Below are positions 1 through 8,451 of a stretch of 64,000 nucleotides of DNA, one piece after another. The stretch lies in contig NZ_KB235930.1 of NCBI RefSeq assembly GCF_000332295.1, positions 4,367,895-4,431,894 on the forward strand, given 5' to 3'. Position 1 is the stretch's first letter; the number at the start of each line of letters is the position of its first letter. Source of the DNA: Fortiea contorta PCC 7126 (GTDB lineage: Bacteria > Cyanobacteriota > Cyanobacteriia > Cyanobacteriales > Nostocaceae). Below the pieces are notes generated by a model. The model saw only the letters and a program-made list of their open reading frames with translations. It searched no databases and was not told the DNA's origin. The position numbers and the translations under genes are program-made.

Positions 1-161
1 TAGTCTGCACGTGGCTATTGTGGCAGTATGGCGATGAAATTTTAGCAAAGCAAAATCGCCCAGTCTTGACCCTAACTTGTCTTGGTTTAATGCTCATGAT
101 GTTTTTTGCTATGGGTGGTCTAGTTACTGGATTAGGTATCGGCAAATTCCACGGTTTATAA
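1..161 (+). CDS. C-terminal end of an unknown membrane protein (partial)
   Basis: An open frame enters from the left edge and stops with TAA at 159-161, giving about 52 residues. It contains one hydrophobic stretch (roughly residues 24-48) rich in Leu, Met, Phe and Gly, consistent with a terminal membrane span, and ends in KFHGL. The next gene starts 72 bases downstream on the same strand and is also a membrane protein, so the two may share an operon. The family cannot be recognised from this fragment. Confidence 0.5.
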   Translation, partial: VCTWLLWQYGDEILAKQNRPVLTLTCLGLMLMMFFAMGGLVTGLGIGKFHGL

Positions 162-233
162 GTGGAATGAGAACTTATCGACTAGAAGTAGATACACTAA
201 CAACTCGAAATATTTTGAGTTGTTAGTTTCCCC

Positions 234-743
234 ATGACTAATAAATTTCATTTTCGGAATAACTTACAGATGGTAAAACAATTACAGCGCCAGAATCAGG
301 AAAAAAATCCGCCTATATATACTGTGGTTTGGGAGTGGTGGAAACACTTTCCTTCTGGCTTAGCTCATGGTTCTAAAAGACCACCTACAGTTTCTGGTGT
401 CGCCGCTGCTGCCATGATTAGTGTTGCTATTGGTTGTTTCACTATGATGGTGGCGCATCATTTATCCGAGACATCTATAGCCGCAGATAAAATTATTTGG
501 TCAATTGGTAGTTGGATTCCTGGAAGCCGCAACCATAGCCCTCTGTGGGGAAATATTGGTAGTTATTCTGGTGAACAAACAGTCTTGCTTATTAGTTGGC
601 TAGTTAGTTGGTTGATTCTGCATTCTTTATGGAAAAAAAGATCTATTAAAACCAAAACAATCTTTTTTTGGTTTTCTACTTTATTAATGGCTGCTACTAT
701 CATGAGTTGGCATCCTTTCTTTCCCTATTTTTCTCTAATTTAA
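234..743 (+). CDS. Unknown membrane protein, 169 aa
   Basis: I do not recognise this family. The N-terminal 55 residues are polar and include VWEWWKHFPSGLAHG. Three hydrophobic segments follow, at about residues 55-75, 117-130 and 143-160, so it is probably an integral membrane protein with three spans. The start ATG lies 72 bases after the preceding membrane gene, and a smaller membrane protein starts 18 bases after its stop. That spacing suggests one transcription unit of membrane proteins. No catalytic motif is visible. Confidence 0.6.
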   Translation: MTNKFHFRNNLQMVKQLQRQNQEKNPPIYTVVWEWWKHFPSGLAHGSKRPPTVSGVAAAAMISVAIGCFTMMVAHHLSETSIAADKIIWSIGSWIPGSRNHSPLWGNIGSYSGEQTVLLISWLVSWLILHSLWKKRSIKTKTIFFWFSTLLMAATIMSWHPFFPYFSLI

Positions 744-761
744 ATGCAGAGTATTTAAGTA

Positions 762-962
762 ATGCCGCCAGAATTAAGAAAGAGCCTAGCAAGGGAATTG
801 CACAAATATGCCTTGGGTTTGATGGTAATTTTCTTACTATTTGCCATCACCTTTGCTCTCGCTTTTGTGCGCTTCGATCAACACGAAAAATTTGCTGAGT
901 ACCAGTTATATCTGAAGTGGTTGACAATTGAGCGCAAACTACAAAAACCTTTTGGTAAATAA
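762..962 (+). CDS. Small single-span membrane protein, paralogue A (66 aa)
   Basis: A 66-residue protein with one hydrophobic span (about residues 17-37) followed by a polar tail carrying KFAEYQLYLKWLTIE. It is clearly homologous to the 66-residue protein encoded at 1226-1426: both share an LHKY motif before the span, a V-R after it, a KFA-x-Q/F-x-L-K-x-LTIE block and a QKP-x-G C-terminus. It starts 18 bases after the 169-residue membrane protein and is probably co-transcribed with it. Function unknown. Confidence 0.55.
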   Translation: MPPELRKSLARELHKYALGLMVIFLLFAITFALAFVRFDQHEKFAEYQLYLKWLTIERKLQKPFGK

Positions 963-1142
963 CCAAAGTTGCATGTATCTAGCACACTTTCAGTAATGTC
1001 TGAAAATTTCCTGGTGATATTCTGGGAAATTTTCACCGTTTTTTCGGGGCTTGGGGGAATGGAGAGATAAGGGCGTAATCTCAATTTACAAAAAATCAAG
1101 GTTTAAAGCCTCGCCCCTGGTGGGCGAAAAAATCTTTGTCTT

Positions 1143-1182
1143 GAAAAGTTCAGAGCGCCGGAAGCCGGCGCTCCGACTTTTC
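1143..1182. repeat. GC-rich palindromic element
   Basis: A perfect 9-bp stem, GAGCGCCGG at 1153-1161 and CCGGCGCTC at 1165-1173, sits inside an outer stem of GAAAAGT (1143-1149) and ACTTTTC (1176-1182). A second small hairpin (CGCCC/GGGCG) lies just before it at about 1111-1126. It sits between two paralogous genes and could act as a terminator, but the lack of a T tract and its nested symmetry resemble dispersed cyanobacterial palindromes. Confidence 0.5.
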
Positions 1183-1225
1183 GCTGTATCCCAAGGTAGG
1201 CTTCGCCGTGAGCGTCAGTTGAATC

Positions 1226-1426
1226 ATGACAACCGAATCAAGCATAACTACATCTCAAAAACTGCACAAATATGTTTTATTGATCTTAGTAGTTCCCATA
1301 CTATTTGCGCTCACATTTCCTATCACTTGTGTGCGAGTTAGTAAAGATAAAAAGTTTGCCAATTTTCAATTTCATCTGAAATCTTTGACCATTGAAGGTG
1401 CGCCACAAAAACCTTCTGGTCAATAG
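1226..1426 (+). CDS. Small single-span membrane protein, paralogue B (66 aa)
   Basis: This is the second copy of the 66-residue membrane protein family seen at 762-962. One hydrophobic span occupies about residues 17-36, followed by KFANFQFHLKSLTIEG and a QKPSGQ C-terminus. The same length, the same topology and the shared LHKY and LTIE blocks point to tandem duplication followed by divergence. It is separated from copy A by a palindrome-containing spacer, so it may have its own promoter. Function unknown. Confidence 0.55.
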   Translation: MTTESSITTSQKLHKYVLLILVVPILFALTFPITCVRVSKDKKFANFQFHLKSLTIEGAPQKPSGQ

Positions 1427-1554
1427 TTGAGTTTTCATCCCGAAAGGTCGTCACAGTTATTTTTTAACCCACGACTATCTCTAGGAAACGGGTGCATCTG
1501 TTTCTACGTATTCGTGTGTATCTGCCTTTTTTTGCAAGTCGAAGGAACTTATAA

Positions 1555-2530
1555 ACGCCATGGTTTTTTGACATTACGGCTATAGGCGATCGCCCCGTGA
1601 ATGTTTTTGCTGGCGAAGGTAACAACCTGATTAACACTGGATCAGGTAGTGACGTCATCTATGCCGGCTCAGGTCGAAACTATATCTATGCTGGCGATGG
1701 TAACAACAGCATTTTTACAGGTACTGGTGTTAATAACATCCTTACAGGTAAAGGCAATGACCTAATCTATGTTGGAGGTAGTAACAACACCATCTATAGC
1801 GGTGCAGGAAACGACACTTTATATGCTACGGGTGGAAACAACCTGATTAATGCAGGTATAGGTGATGATACGGTTTTCATTGGTGGTGGTAAAAACAGAA
1901 TCATTCTAGAAGCTGGAGAAGGTGCTGCTACTATCTTTGGGTTTGATGTCAAAAGCGATAAGCTGCGTTTAGGAGAAAGCTTACATTGTTGGGTATATAG
2001 ATAGCGATCGCACTCTCAATGAAACCTTCGTCAATACGGCTGTAATTTGGGAAAAAGATGCGGAAGGAATTTATCAGCTCAAGGATTTGGGCACTTTTGG
2101 TTATGAACAAGCCACATTCAGAGATATCAACGAAGTCGGTCAAATAATTGGATCAACTAGCAGTGGTTCCGGAACTACTGCAACAAGTACGCCATTTGTG
2201 TTGAGAAACGACGAGTTTACTGCTCTTGGTAGCCTTGGTGGTAAGACGGGTTCAGTCAATGGAATTAACGATTTTGGGCAAGTTGTCGGAGCGTCTCAAA
2301 TCGCTTCCGGCACAAATCATGCTTATGTTTGGAATAACGGTGTCATCAGTGATTTGAATAACTTAATCACTACACCGTTGACCTACAACGGCGCAACTGT
2401 AACCTTAAACAGTGCTGTCAGCATTAATAACTTTGGCGTGATTGTAGCGACGGGAACCTATACCTATAAAGACGCTGCAGGTCAAAATCAAACCGGAACA
2501 CGTTCTTATGTGTTGAAAGCAACTGTGTAG
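1555..2530 (+). pseudogene. Broken RTX-repeat / HAF-repeat protein gene
   Basis: Two overlapping open stretches encode recognisable secreted-protein repeats but lie in different frames. The first (open from 1555, GTG at 1597, stop at 2002-2004) carries about ten 9-residue RTX-like units of GxGxNxIx / GxGNDxLY type, then a typical closing block (IFGFDVKSDKLRLGES), and runs out of frame. The second frame opens after a stop at 1970-1972 and runs to 2530. It encodes HAF-type repeats (INEVGQIIG, INDFGQVVG, SINNFGVIV), and coherent HAF sequence begins well before any start codon. RTX repeats bind calcium outside the cell, and HAF repeats are found in extracellular proteins. I read this as fragments of one or two secreted proteins joined by a deletion or frameshift. 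A sequencing indel near 1975-1990 is the alternative. Confidence 0.6.
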
Positions 2531-2584
2531 AGTCAAATGAAGGCTCAAGTATGAAATCTGAAGTCTGAAGGCAGAATACTCAAA

Positions 2585-2610
2585 TACCCGACTTGTTAAA
2601 AGGTCGGGTA
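2585..2610. terminator. Stem-loop between convergent genes
   Basis: TACCCGAC at 2585-2592 pairs with GTCGGGTA at 2603-2610 around a 10-base loop. It lies between the rightward HAF remnant and the leftward synthetase gene, so it may serve either strand. No long T tract follows on the plus strand. Confidence 0.4.
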
Positions 2611-2658
2611 TCTATCACCTGAGCAATTTAATTAAGTTGACTTACTCGTAGATGCGGG

Positions 2659-5600
2659 TCAATCTGCAGTCCGAGCCGGAGAACCTACCCAAGAGGAGCC
2701 AGCCGGTAGAGATTCGCCTTTCATCAACATAGACAGATTGCCCAAGGAGGAATCGGGTTCCATGACAGTATCATAAAGAACAATAGCTGCACTGCCTACT
2801 GAACAGCGATTGCCAATCTTTACAGTTGATATCTTCATTACCCGGTCTTCAAACAGGTGGGTTTGCAAGCCACAATTACTATTCAACGCGACATCATCGC
2901 CAACATCGATTGTGTCAAATTCTGTCATATCCGTAGTATCTGTGTAAACCCGTTTACCAATCTTGCAGCCCATCAAGCGGAGATACGAATTAATAAAGGG
3001 TGTACCCCGCAAGATATCCACCAGGAATGAGACTGCAAGGGTCTCATGTAGACAAGTGATTAATTCTGATTGAAATACAAAGCGAGACCATAAGGGGTGC
3101 TCTGTGGGTTGATATCGCCCAACGATTAGCCATTTGCAGACGACAGTAATCAGCACGGCTACTAGTCCAAAACCAAGATACAAAAACGGCAAAAATAGCA
3201 GCAATGCCCATTCATCATAATAGACATCCAGTGATAGCATTTCGTCGATCAGCAGCGAACTCAAAATGAGGGTACACGTCAGTGGTAACAGGACGCGAAC
3301 AGCCTCAAAACCCATACGTTGTAGCACTAAGCCCAAAGATGGCTTGTAAGTCGATTCCACCGAAAACCCCTGGACGATTTGTCGCTGTGGAAGGAGAATT
3401 CCGGGAGAACCGAACCAAGCGGTGTCTCTTTGAGCAGCTTGGGTGGTATCAAATGGAGGAGTTGACATGCAACCGATCAAGGTTTCATCACCGATGGTGA
3501 CACCCGCAGGTAGTAAAGCACTGTTACCAATAAAAGACCGCTCGCCAACACGGGTTGGAAGCAAATACATCCGTCCCCGCTCAACTCTCGGCACACCCAT
3601 CACCACGCCGTCAGCAATAAAGCTTTCGCTGCCAATTGTCACCAAATCGGGGATCAGGGAAGATGGGGTAGCGATTTCTGCCCGCCATCCTAGCTTGGCT
3701 CCCAACAGGCGATACCAAGGTAGCAGATATAACGTCGCATAAAGGGGGCGAATAATATTGAGACTTAATTCCATGAGCTTATCTACGTACCACAAACGCA
3801 AATAGCGATGACTGTCTAACCGACAAGAACCGGGTTTGACACGCCCAACAATTAACCACTTAAGTATGACAATTTGTAATGTCATGAAAATTACAAAAGA
3901 CAAGGCAATCAGTGGTGAAAACAGCAGCCAATGTGCTTCATCACTATTGGAGTACATTTGCTCTACTCCAGGAATGATTGGCACTAGTTCCAGGACTGGC
4001 AAAGTCATCAGTAGAATGGCTTGCAAAGTACCAAAATAAATTCGTCGCAGCCGTGGGCTGTGGGGAATATTTTGTTGCTCGCTAGTTCCTACTTTGGCAG
4101 CAGGAGAACCAGCCCAAACTTCCCCAGCGATAATTCGTTGCTGCGGTGGCAGCATAGATAAGTCTTCCAGGCTGGTATCGGCTTCCATGACAGTGTTTTC
4201 ACTCAGGACAGCACTAGCGCCGACAAAACAGCGATCGCCAATATCAATACAACCGATTTTCAGCCAACCCTGCTCTACTGTGGCGTTGGCTAACTTGGCT
4301 GCATAGCCGATGCTGCTGTCTGCACCGATGCTAACTAGATCCGGAATATTGATATCGACAGCGCTCAAATAAACATTGGTGCCAATCTTAGCTCCCAGTA
4401 GGCGGTAGTAGAAATTGAGTAGAGGTGTACCGCTCAAGAAGTGTATTGGTGTAATGTAGAGCAAATTTTTGACAAACCACCAACGCAGGTAAAAATTACC
4501 CCACAGCCGATATTGTCCCGGCTTGACTCGCCCCAGCACCAGCCACTTGGCCACAACCGAGAAACCCAGCATTATGGGAATAATCGCTGCCAAAGTAGCG
4601 ATCGCTAAAATAAAAGACTCAAAATTGCTAGCCTGACGCTCCTGCATCCAAGTGTAGGTGAGGTAAGGTAGCAACCACTGTAAAGCAAAGCAGAAAAGAA
4701 GCACTATCAATGCCAACGCCTGAATTGTGGCGCTTGTCAAGTACCGCCTGCGACTAACACGATAGGAAGGAAGTGTTGCAGTTGACGCCTTGGGTGAAGC
4801 TGTCTGTTGCGTTAGTCGCGCTGCTAATCGAGCAATGGTGGGACACTGGTAGACATCCAGCATGGAGATGTGAGCAAATTCAGGTTGCTCTCGCATCTGA
4901 GATACTAAGCTAGCAGCCAATAAAGAATGCCCGCCTAAATCTAGAAAGAAATTACTATCGAGAGAAATCTGGACTTGAGGAAACAGTTTCTGCCATATAT
5001 TGGCTATCTTCTGTTCTGTAACATTATCTGAAAGCACAACAGGTTCGACAACACCAGCGGCTTGCATCTGGCTTGGTTGTGGTAGTTGCTTGCGATTTAC
5101 CTTACCACTAGGCAATGTCGGCAACTCGTCTAAGACTTCTAAGCAGGCGGGAACCATGTAGTGTGGTAGGCGGGAGCGCAAAATAGTCTGAGTTGCTGCG
5201 CGATCAAATAAGTCAGGATGCTGAAGGACAACATAGCCCACGAGCTGCTGAATTCCCGGCACAGGTTCAAACAACGATACTACAGCACTCTGAATTCCTG
5301 AGCATTCCATGAGTACTGACTCAATCTCTGACAGTTCTACCCGAAATCCGCGTAGTTTCACCTGCTCATCTACCCTACCCATAAACTGAATGTCACCATC
5401 CACCGTCCAACAACCAAGATCACCTGTGGCGTAAAGACGTGCGGTGGCTTCGCTACCATCTGTAAATGGATTAGGCACAAACTTTGTTTGCGTGAGTTCG
5501 CGTCGGTTCACATAGCCCCGTGCCAAACTAATACCACCGATGTAAATCTCACCTGTGGTACCTATGGGAACTTGCTGTCTGTCCTCATCGAGAATGTATA

Positions 5601-6612
5601 CTTCGTAGTTGGGCAGAGGTTTGCCGATAGTGATTGGCTTGTCAGGACGGCATTCTGCCCAAGTGCTGACTACTGAAGCTTCAGTCGGCCCATAGGTATT
5701 GAGAATTCGGCGATCGGGTTTACTCCAGCGAGAGACTAATTCCACAGGACACTGCTCCCCACCCAAAATCAGCAAGCGGATTGTGGGAATATCTTCGTCC
5801 ATCATCGACAGTAGTGTGGGTACGCATGAGAGCACTGTGACTCTATAATCAGTTAACAGCTTCGGTAAAGCCGGGCCAGAGCGCACCATTTGTGCAGTCC
5901 CGATTACCAAAGTTGCACCAGCTGCAAAAGTAATCCACACCTCTTCCACTGAAGCATCAAAAGCAATGGAAAATCCTTGATAAACTCGATCTGCAGCGGT
6001 GACACCATAGATTGTGCTGGCTGATTTGACAAAGTTGCAGGCACTACGATGTTCAATCTCCACACCTTTTGGTTTACCTGTAGAGCCAGATGTGTAGATG
6101 ATGTAGCACAAATCCCTGTCACTGACACCAGTTTGGTCTGATTGTAGGCGATCGCCAGATTGCTTGACAATTTCCCACCAATTTTGGTCTATGCACAAAA
6201 TGTTGCAGCTTAAAGATGAATATTTGTCCGAGAAAAGTGTTGTCGTTACAAGTGCTTGAGCGCCTGCGTCCTCCAAAATATAATGGATGCGTTCAGATGG
6301 ATATTCAGGATCTAAAGGTATATACGTAGCTCCTGCTTTCAAGATTGCCAGCACACACAGAGGAACGTTTAAAGAGCGTTCCAATAGCATTCCCACCCGT
6401 GAGCCTTGGACAACCCCCTGAGAACGTAAAAACAAAGCCAATTGGTTTGATTGGTGTTCCAGTTCTCTATAGGTGAGACTTTGTTCTGCACAGATCAGCG
6501 CTATGTTCTCTGGAAACATCTCGGCCTGTGCTTCAAAGAAGTGATGAAGACACTCGCGCTTGGTCAAGTAATGGTTATGCGATGCACTAGCAATACCAAG
6601 ACATTTATTCAT
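2659..6612 (-). CDS. Pls/PosA-type single-module NRPS with membrane-embedded C-terminal repeats
   Basis: A 1317-residue protein with three parts. Residues about 20-520 are an adenylation domain, with YTSGSTGKPKG near 174, FDASVEEVW near 219, YGPTE near 307 and SGKVNRK near 504. A carrier domain follows, with phosphopantetheine serine in DLGGHSL near 560. The rest (about 630-1317) holds six membrane spans in three pairs, each pair followed by a soluble block with hexapeptide-like turns (LLGAKIG...VDIxDLVSIG...VG-SPA). This is the architecture of epsilon-poly-L-lysine synthetase (Pls), where the C-terminal blocks condense monomers into a homopolymer. There is no canonical condensation or thioesterase domain. 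The gene stands alone, and its own 5' region holds a foldback repeat. The product is unknown; a poly-amino acid or short cationic peptide made at the plasma membrane is the best inference. Length and domain order are complete, so it looks functional. Confidence 0.85.
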   Translation of the reverse strand: MNKCLGIASASHNHYLTKRECLHHFFEAQAEMFPENIALICAEQSLTYRELEHQSNQLALFLRSQGVVQGSRVGMLLERSLNVPLCVLAILKAGATYIPLDPEYPSERIHYILEDAGAQALVTTTLFSDKYSSLSCNILCIDQNWWEIVKQSGDRLQSDQTGVSDRDLCYIIYTSGSTGKPKGVEIEHRSACNFVKSASTIYGVTAADRVYQGFSIAFDASVEEVWITFAAGATLVIGTAQMVRSGPALPKLLTDYRVTVLSCVPTLLSMMDEDIPTIRLLILGGEQCPVELVSRWSKPDRRILNTYGPTEASVVSTWAECRPDKPITIGKPLPNYEVYILDEDRQQVPIGTTGEIYIGGISLARGYVNRRELTQTKFVPNPFTDGSEATARLYATGDLGCWTVDGDIQFMGRVDEQVKLRGFRVELSEIESVLMECSGIQSAVVSLFEPVPGIQQLVGYVVLQHPDLFDRAATQTILRSRLPHYMVPACLEVLDELPTLPSGKVNRKQLPQPSQMQAAGVVEPVVLSDNVTEQKIANIWQKLFPQVQISLDSNFFLDLGGHSLLAASLVSQMREQPEFAHISMLDVYQCPTIARLAARLTQQTASPKASTATLPSYRVSRRRYLTSATIQALALIVLLFCFALQWLLPYLTYTWMQERQASNFESFILAIATLAAIIPIMLGFSVVAKWLVLGRVKPGQYRLWGNFYLRWWFVKNLLYITPIHFLSGTPLLNFYYRLLGAKIGTNVYLSAVDINIPDLVSIGADSSIGYAAKLANATVEQGWLKIGCIDIGDRCFVGASAVLSENTVMEADTSLEDLSMLPPQQRIIAGEVWAGSPAAKVGTSEQQNIPHSPRLRRIYFGTLQAILLMTLPVLELVPIIPGVEQMYSNSDEAHWLLFSPLIALSFVIFMTLQIVILKWLIVGRVKPGSCRLDSHRYLRLWYVDKLMELSLNIIRPLYATLYLLPWYRLLGAKLGWRAEIATPSSLIPDLVTIGSESFIADGVVMGVPRVERGRMYLLPTRVGERSFIGNSALLPAGVTIGDETLIGCMSTPPFDTTQAAQRDTAWFGSPGILLPQRQIVQGFSVESTYKPSLGLVLQRMGFEAVRVLLPLTCTLILSSLLIDEMLSLDVYYDEWALLLFLPFLYLGFGLVAVLITVVCKWLIVGRYQPTEHPLWSRFVFQSELITCLHETLAVSFLVDILRGTPFINSYLRLMGCKIGKRVYTDTTDMTEFDTIDVGDDVALNSNCGLQTHLFEDRVMKISTVKIGNRCSVGSAAIVLYDTVMEPDSSLGNLSMLMKGESLPAGSSWVGSPARTAD

Positions 6613-6791
6613 AATTTAGAAGACTTGAGCGTTCAGCAGAGAAAAAATAAAACTTAGCATAGGCTAACAGTTTTTAGTTAGCTTGATTGTTATTTTTTTA
6701 TTAATCATCTGTCACGCATTTAATTTGCATAATTAAACCAGGCAATATCCCAAGCCCGCAACAGTGAAGCAACCAAAATACATCACAAAAT

Positions 6792-6897
6792 TATACTAAT
6801 TTGAACAAAGAATGCGACAAATAGATTGTAGGGGCAAACGGTTGTTTGCCCTCACCCACCATGCATCTGTCGCAAAGATTATTGAAATTGGTATTAG
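6792..6897. repeat. MITE-like foldback element, about 105 bp
   Basis: The two ends form an imperfect inverted repeat of about 34 bp: the left end reads ATACTAATTTGAAC and continues to TGCGACAAATAGAT, and the reverse complement of the right end reads ATACCAATTTCAAT and continues to TGCGACAGATGCAT. Nested in the middle is a second perfect palindrome (GGGCAAAC 6832-6839, GTTTGCCC 6844-6851). The termini resemble those of elements at 25853-25940 and 34071-34139. There is no coding capacity, as expected of a non-autonomous element. Confidence 0.55.
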
Positions 6898-7012
6898 AAA
6901 AAACAATGCAACGATAGATCTTTATAGAGAAGTTACCATGGAATATTTCTACAGGATTTAACTGTATCGTGATGAATGCGAAATCATATTACATTTTGCT
7001 AGCCTACGAAAT

Positions 7013-7037
7013 CCCCGACTTCGCCGAGAAGTCGGGG
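7013..7037 (-). terminator. Hairpin downstream of the antiporter gene
   Basis: A perfect 10-bp stem, CCCCGACTTC at 7013-7022 and GAAGTCGGGG at 7028-7037, with a 5-base loop. It lies 26 bases beyond the antiporter stop on the minus strand. It probably ends that transcript, although this hairpin type is also dispersed in cyanobacterial genomes. Confidence 0.5.
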
Positions 7038-7062
7038 GTTTGATTCCCTTCACATCTAAAAA

Positions 7063-8451
7063 TTAACTCTCTTGAATATCTGCCGTTGATTCTCCACTGC
7101 TCGTAGTTGCAGTTTCAGGATCTGGAAAGACGAACCGCAACAGGGGAGGAGCTAGAAAAGTTGTTAAGATTACCATCATGATGATTGCTGCTCCTAGGGG
7201 TTTGGAGAGCGCACCGCTAGCAGCACCAACGCCAGCGAACACTAACCCAACTTCACCTCTGGGAATCATTCCCACACCAATTGCTAAACGGTTAATTCCT
7301 GGTTGACCAAAGACTGATAAGCCTGTTACCACCTTACCAATAATAGCTACTGTAATCAGGAAAATAGCCATGACTAAACCTTCTTGATTGCTGGGAATTG
7401 CTGGATTCAATACTCCTAAATCAGTTTTTGCACCGACAGTGACGAAGAAAATGGGCACTAACATATCCGCAATGGGAATAACTTGTTTTTGCAGTTCCTT
7501 GCGTTTATCTGTCTCCTCCAAAACTAAACCAGCAGCAAATGCACCGAGAATCGCTTCTAATTGGATGGCTGCGGCTAGATATGCCATGACAAAGGCGAAG
7601 ATGAATGCGGGGATGACTAACTCGCCTCGTGTCTTGAGCACATTCACAACTTTGACAAAGGCTTGATTAAACACATTACCTAACAAAATCGCGCCCAGCA
7701 AGAAGGCTGTAGCGCTCACAATCAGATAGATGACTTTATATACATCTACCTCACCGTCTTTTGCTAGACTGGCTACCACTGCTAAAACGATGATTCCCAG
7801 AACGTCGTCAATGATAGCTGCACCTAAAATAATCTGTCCTTCTCTGGAATTGAGCCGTCCTATTTCTGATAACACCTTGGATGTAATGCCGATACTGGTA
7901 GCAGTTAAAGCTGCTCCCGCAAAAATTGCTGGGACAGCACTGATCCCAAATAAGGTCATTAAGCCGATAGTACCCGCAGCAAAGGGTGTAACTACTCCCA
8001 CCACCGCTACTACAAATGCTTGTGGGCCTACTGCCATTAAGTCCTTTAAGTTAGACTCTAAACCAATTTCAAACAGCAGGATGATCACACCCAGTTCTGC
8101 TAAAACTGAAATCACCTCAGATTGAGCTACAAAAACTCCTTGTGCAGCTTGTGGACTTAATCCACCTGTACTCTGCAAAAATGAAATAATCACGGAACTG
8201 GAACTGTCTGTTCCACCTTCTGGAAACACCAAAAGATGCAAAACGGATAGCCCGACTAATACACCAGCTACAAGTTCACCTAACACAGGTGGTAAACCAA
8301 GGCGATTCGATAACTCCCCACCAACTTTGCTAGCGAGGTAAATCACTACTAAACTCAACAGCACAGCTGCGATTACCATTGAATTGTCCACTGGTGCTGT
8401 TGCGGTTGCCAGCAGAGGAAACGAGAAGCCGACCATATCTATAAACTGCAT
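7063..8451 (-). CDS. nhaS3: Na+/H+ (cation/proton) antiporter, CPA2 family, NhaS3-like
   Basis: A 462-residue protein with about 12 hydrophobic segments across nearly its whole length. The adjacent acidic pair in AAIIDDVLGI (about residue 214) is the ion-binding Asp-Asp signature of electrogenic CPA2 antiporters. FEIGLES, GAALTATSIGITSKVL and PRGEVGLVFA are family blocks. There is no C-terminal TrkA-N domain, which fits the short cyanobacterial NhaS3 type rather than KefB/KefC. It would exchange protons for Na+ or K+ across the plasma or thylakoid membrane. It is a stand-alone gene; the exact orthologue assignment is by memory of the family. Confidence 0.75.
   Translation of the reverse strand: MQFIDMVGFSFPLLATATAPVDNSMVIAAVLLSLVVIYLASKVGGELSNRLGLPPVLGELVAGVLVGLSVLHLLVFPEGGTDSSSSVIISFLQSTGGLSPQAAQGVFVAQSEVISVLAELGVIILLFEIGLESNLKDLMAVGPQAFVVAVVGVVTPFAAGTIGLMTLFGISAVPAIFAGAALTATSIGITSKVLSEIGRLNSREGQIILGAAIIDDVLGIIVLAVVASLAKDGEVDVYKVIYLIVSATAFLLGAILLGNVFNQAFVKVVNVLKTRGELVIPAFIFAFVMAYLAAAIQLEAILGAFAAGLVLEETDKRKELQKQVIPIADMLVPIFFVTVGAKTDLGVLNPAIPSNQEGLVMAIFLITVAIIGKVVTGLSVFGQPGINRLAIGVGMIPRGEVGLVFAGVGAASGALSKPLGAAIIMMVILTTFLAPPLLRFVFPDPETATTSSGESTADIQES

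Larger units (their letters stand above)
6613..7062. other. Intergenic region with foldback and terminator-like hairpin
   Basis: No gene is supported here. It holds the upstream region of the synthetase, a roughly 105-bp foldback element and a strong hairpin near the antiporter stop codon, both listed separately. Confidence 0.6.

Noticed and set aside
3282-6657. Several plus-strand frames of 60-100 residues within the synthetase gene
   Set aside because: They lie antisense to a long gene with clear domains and have no independent start signals.
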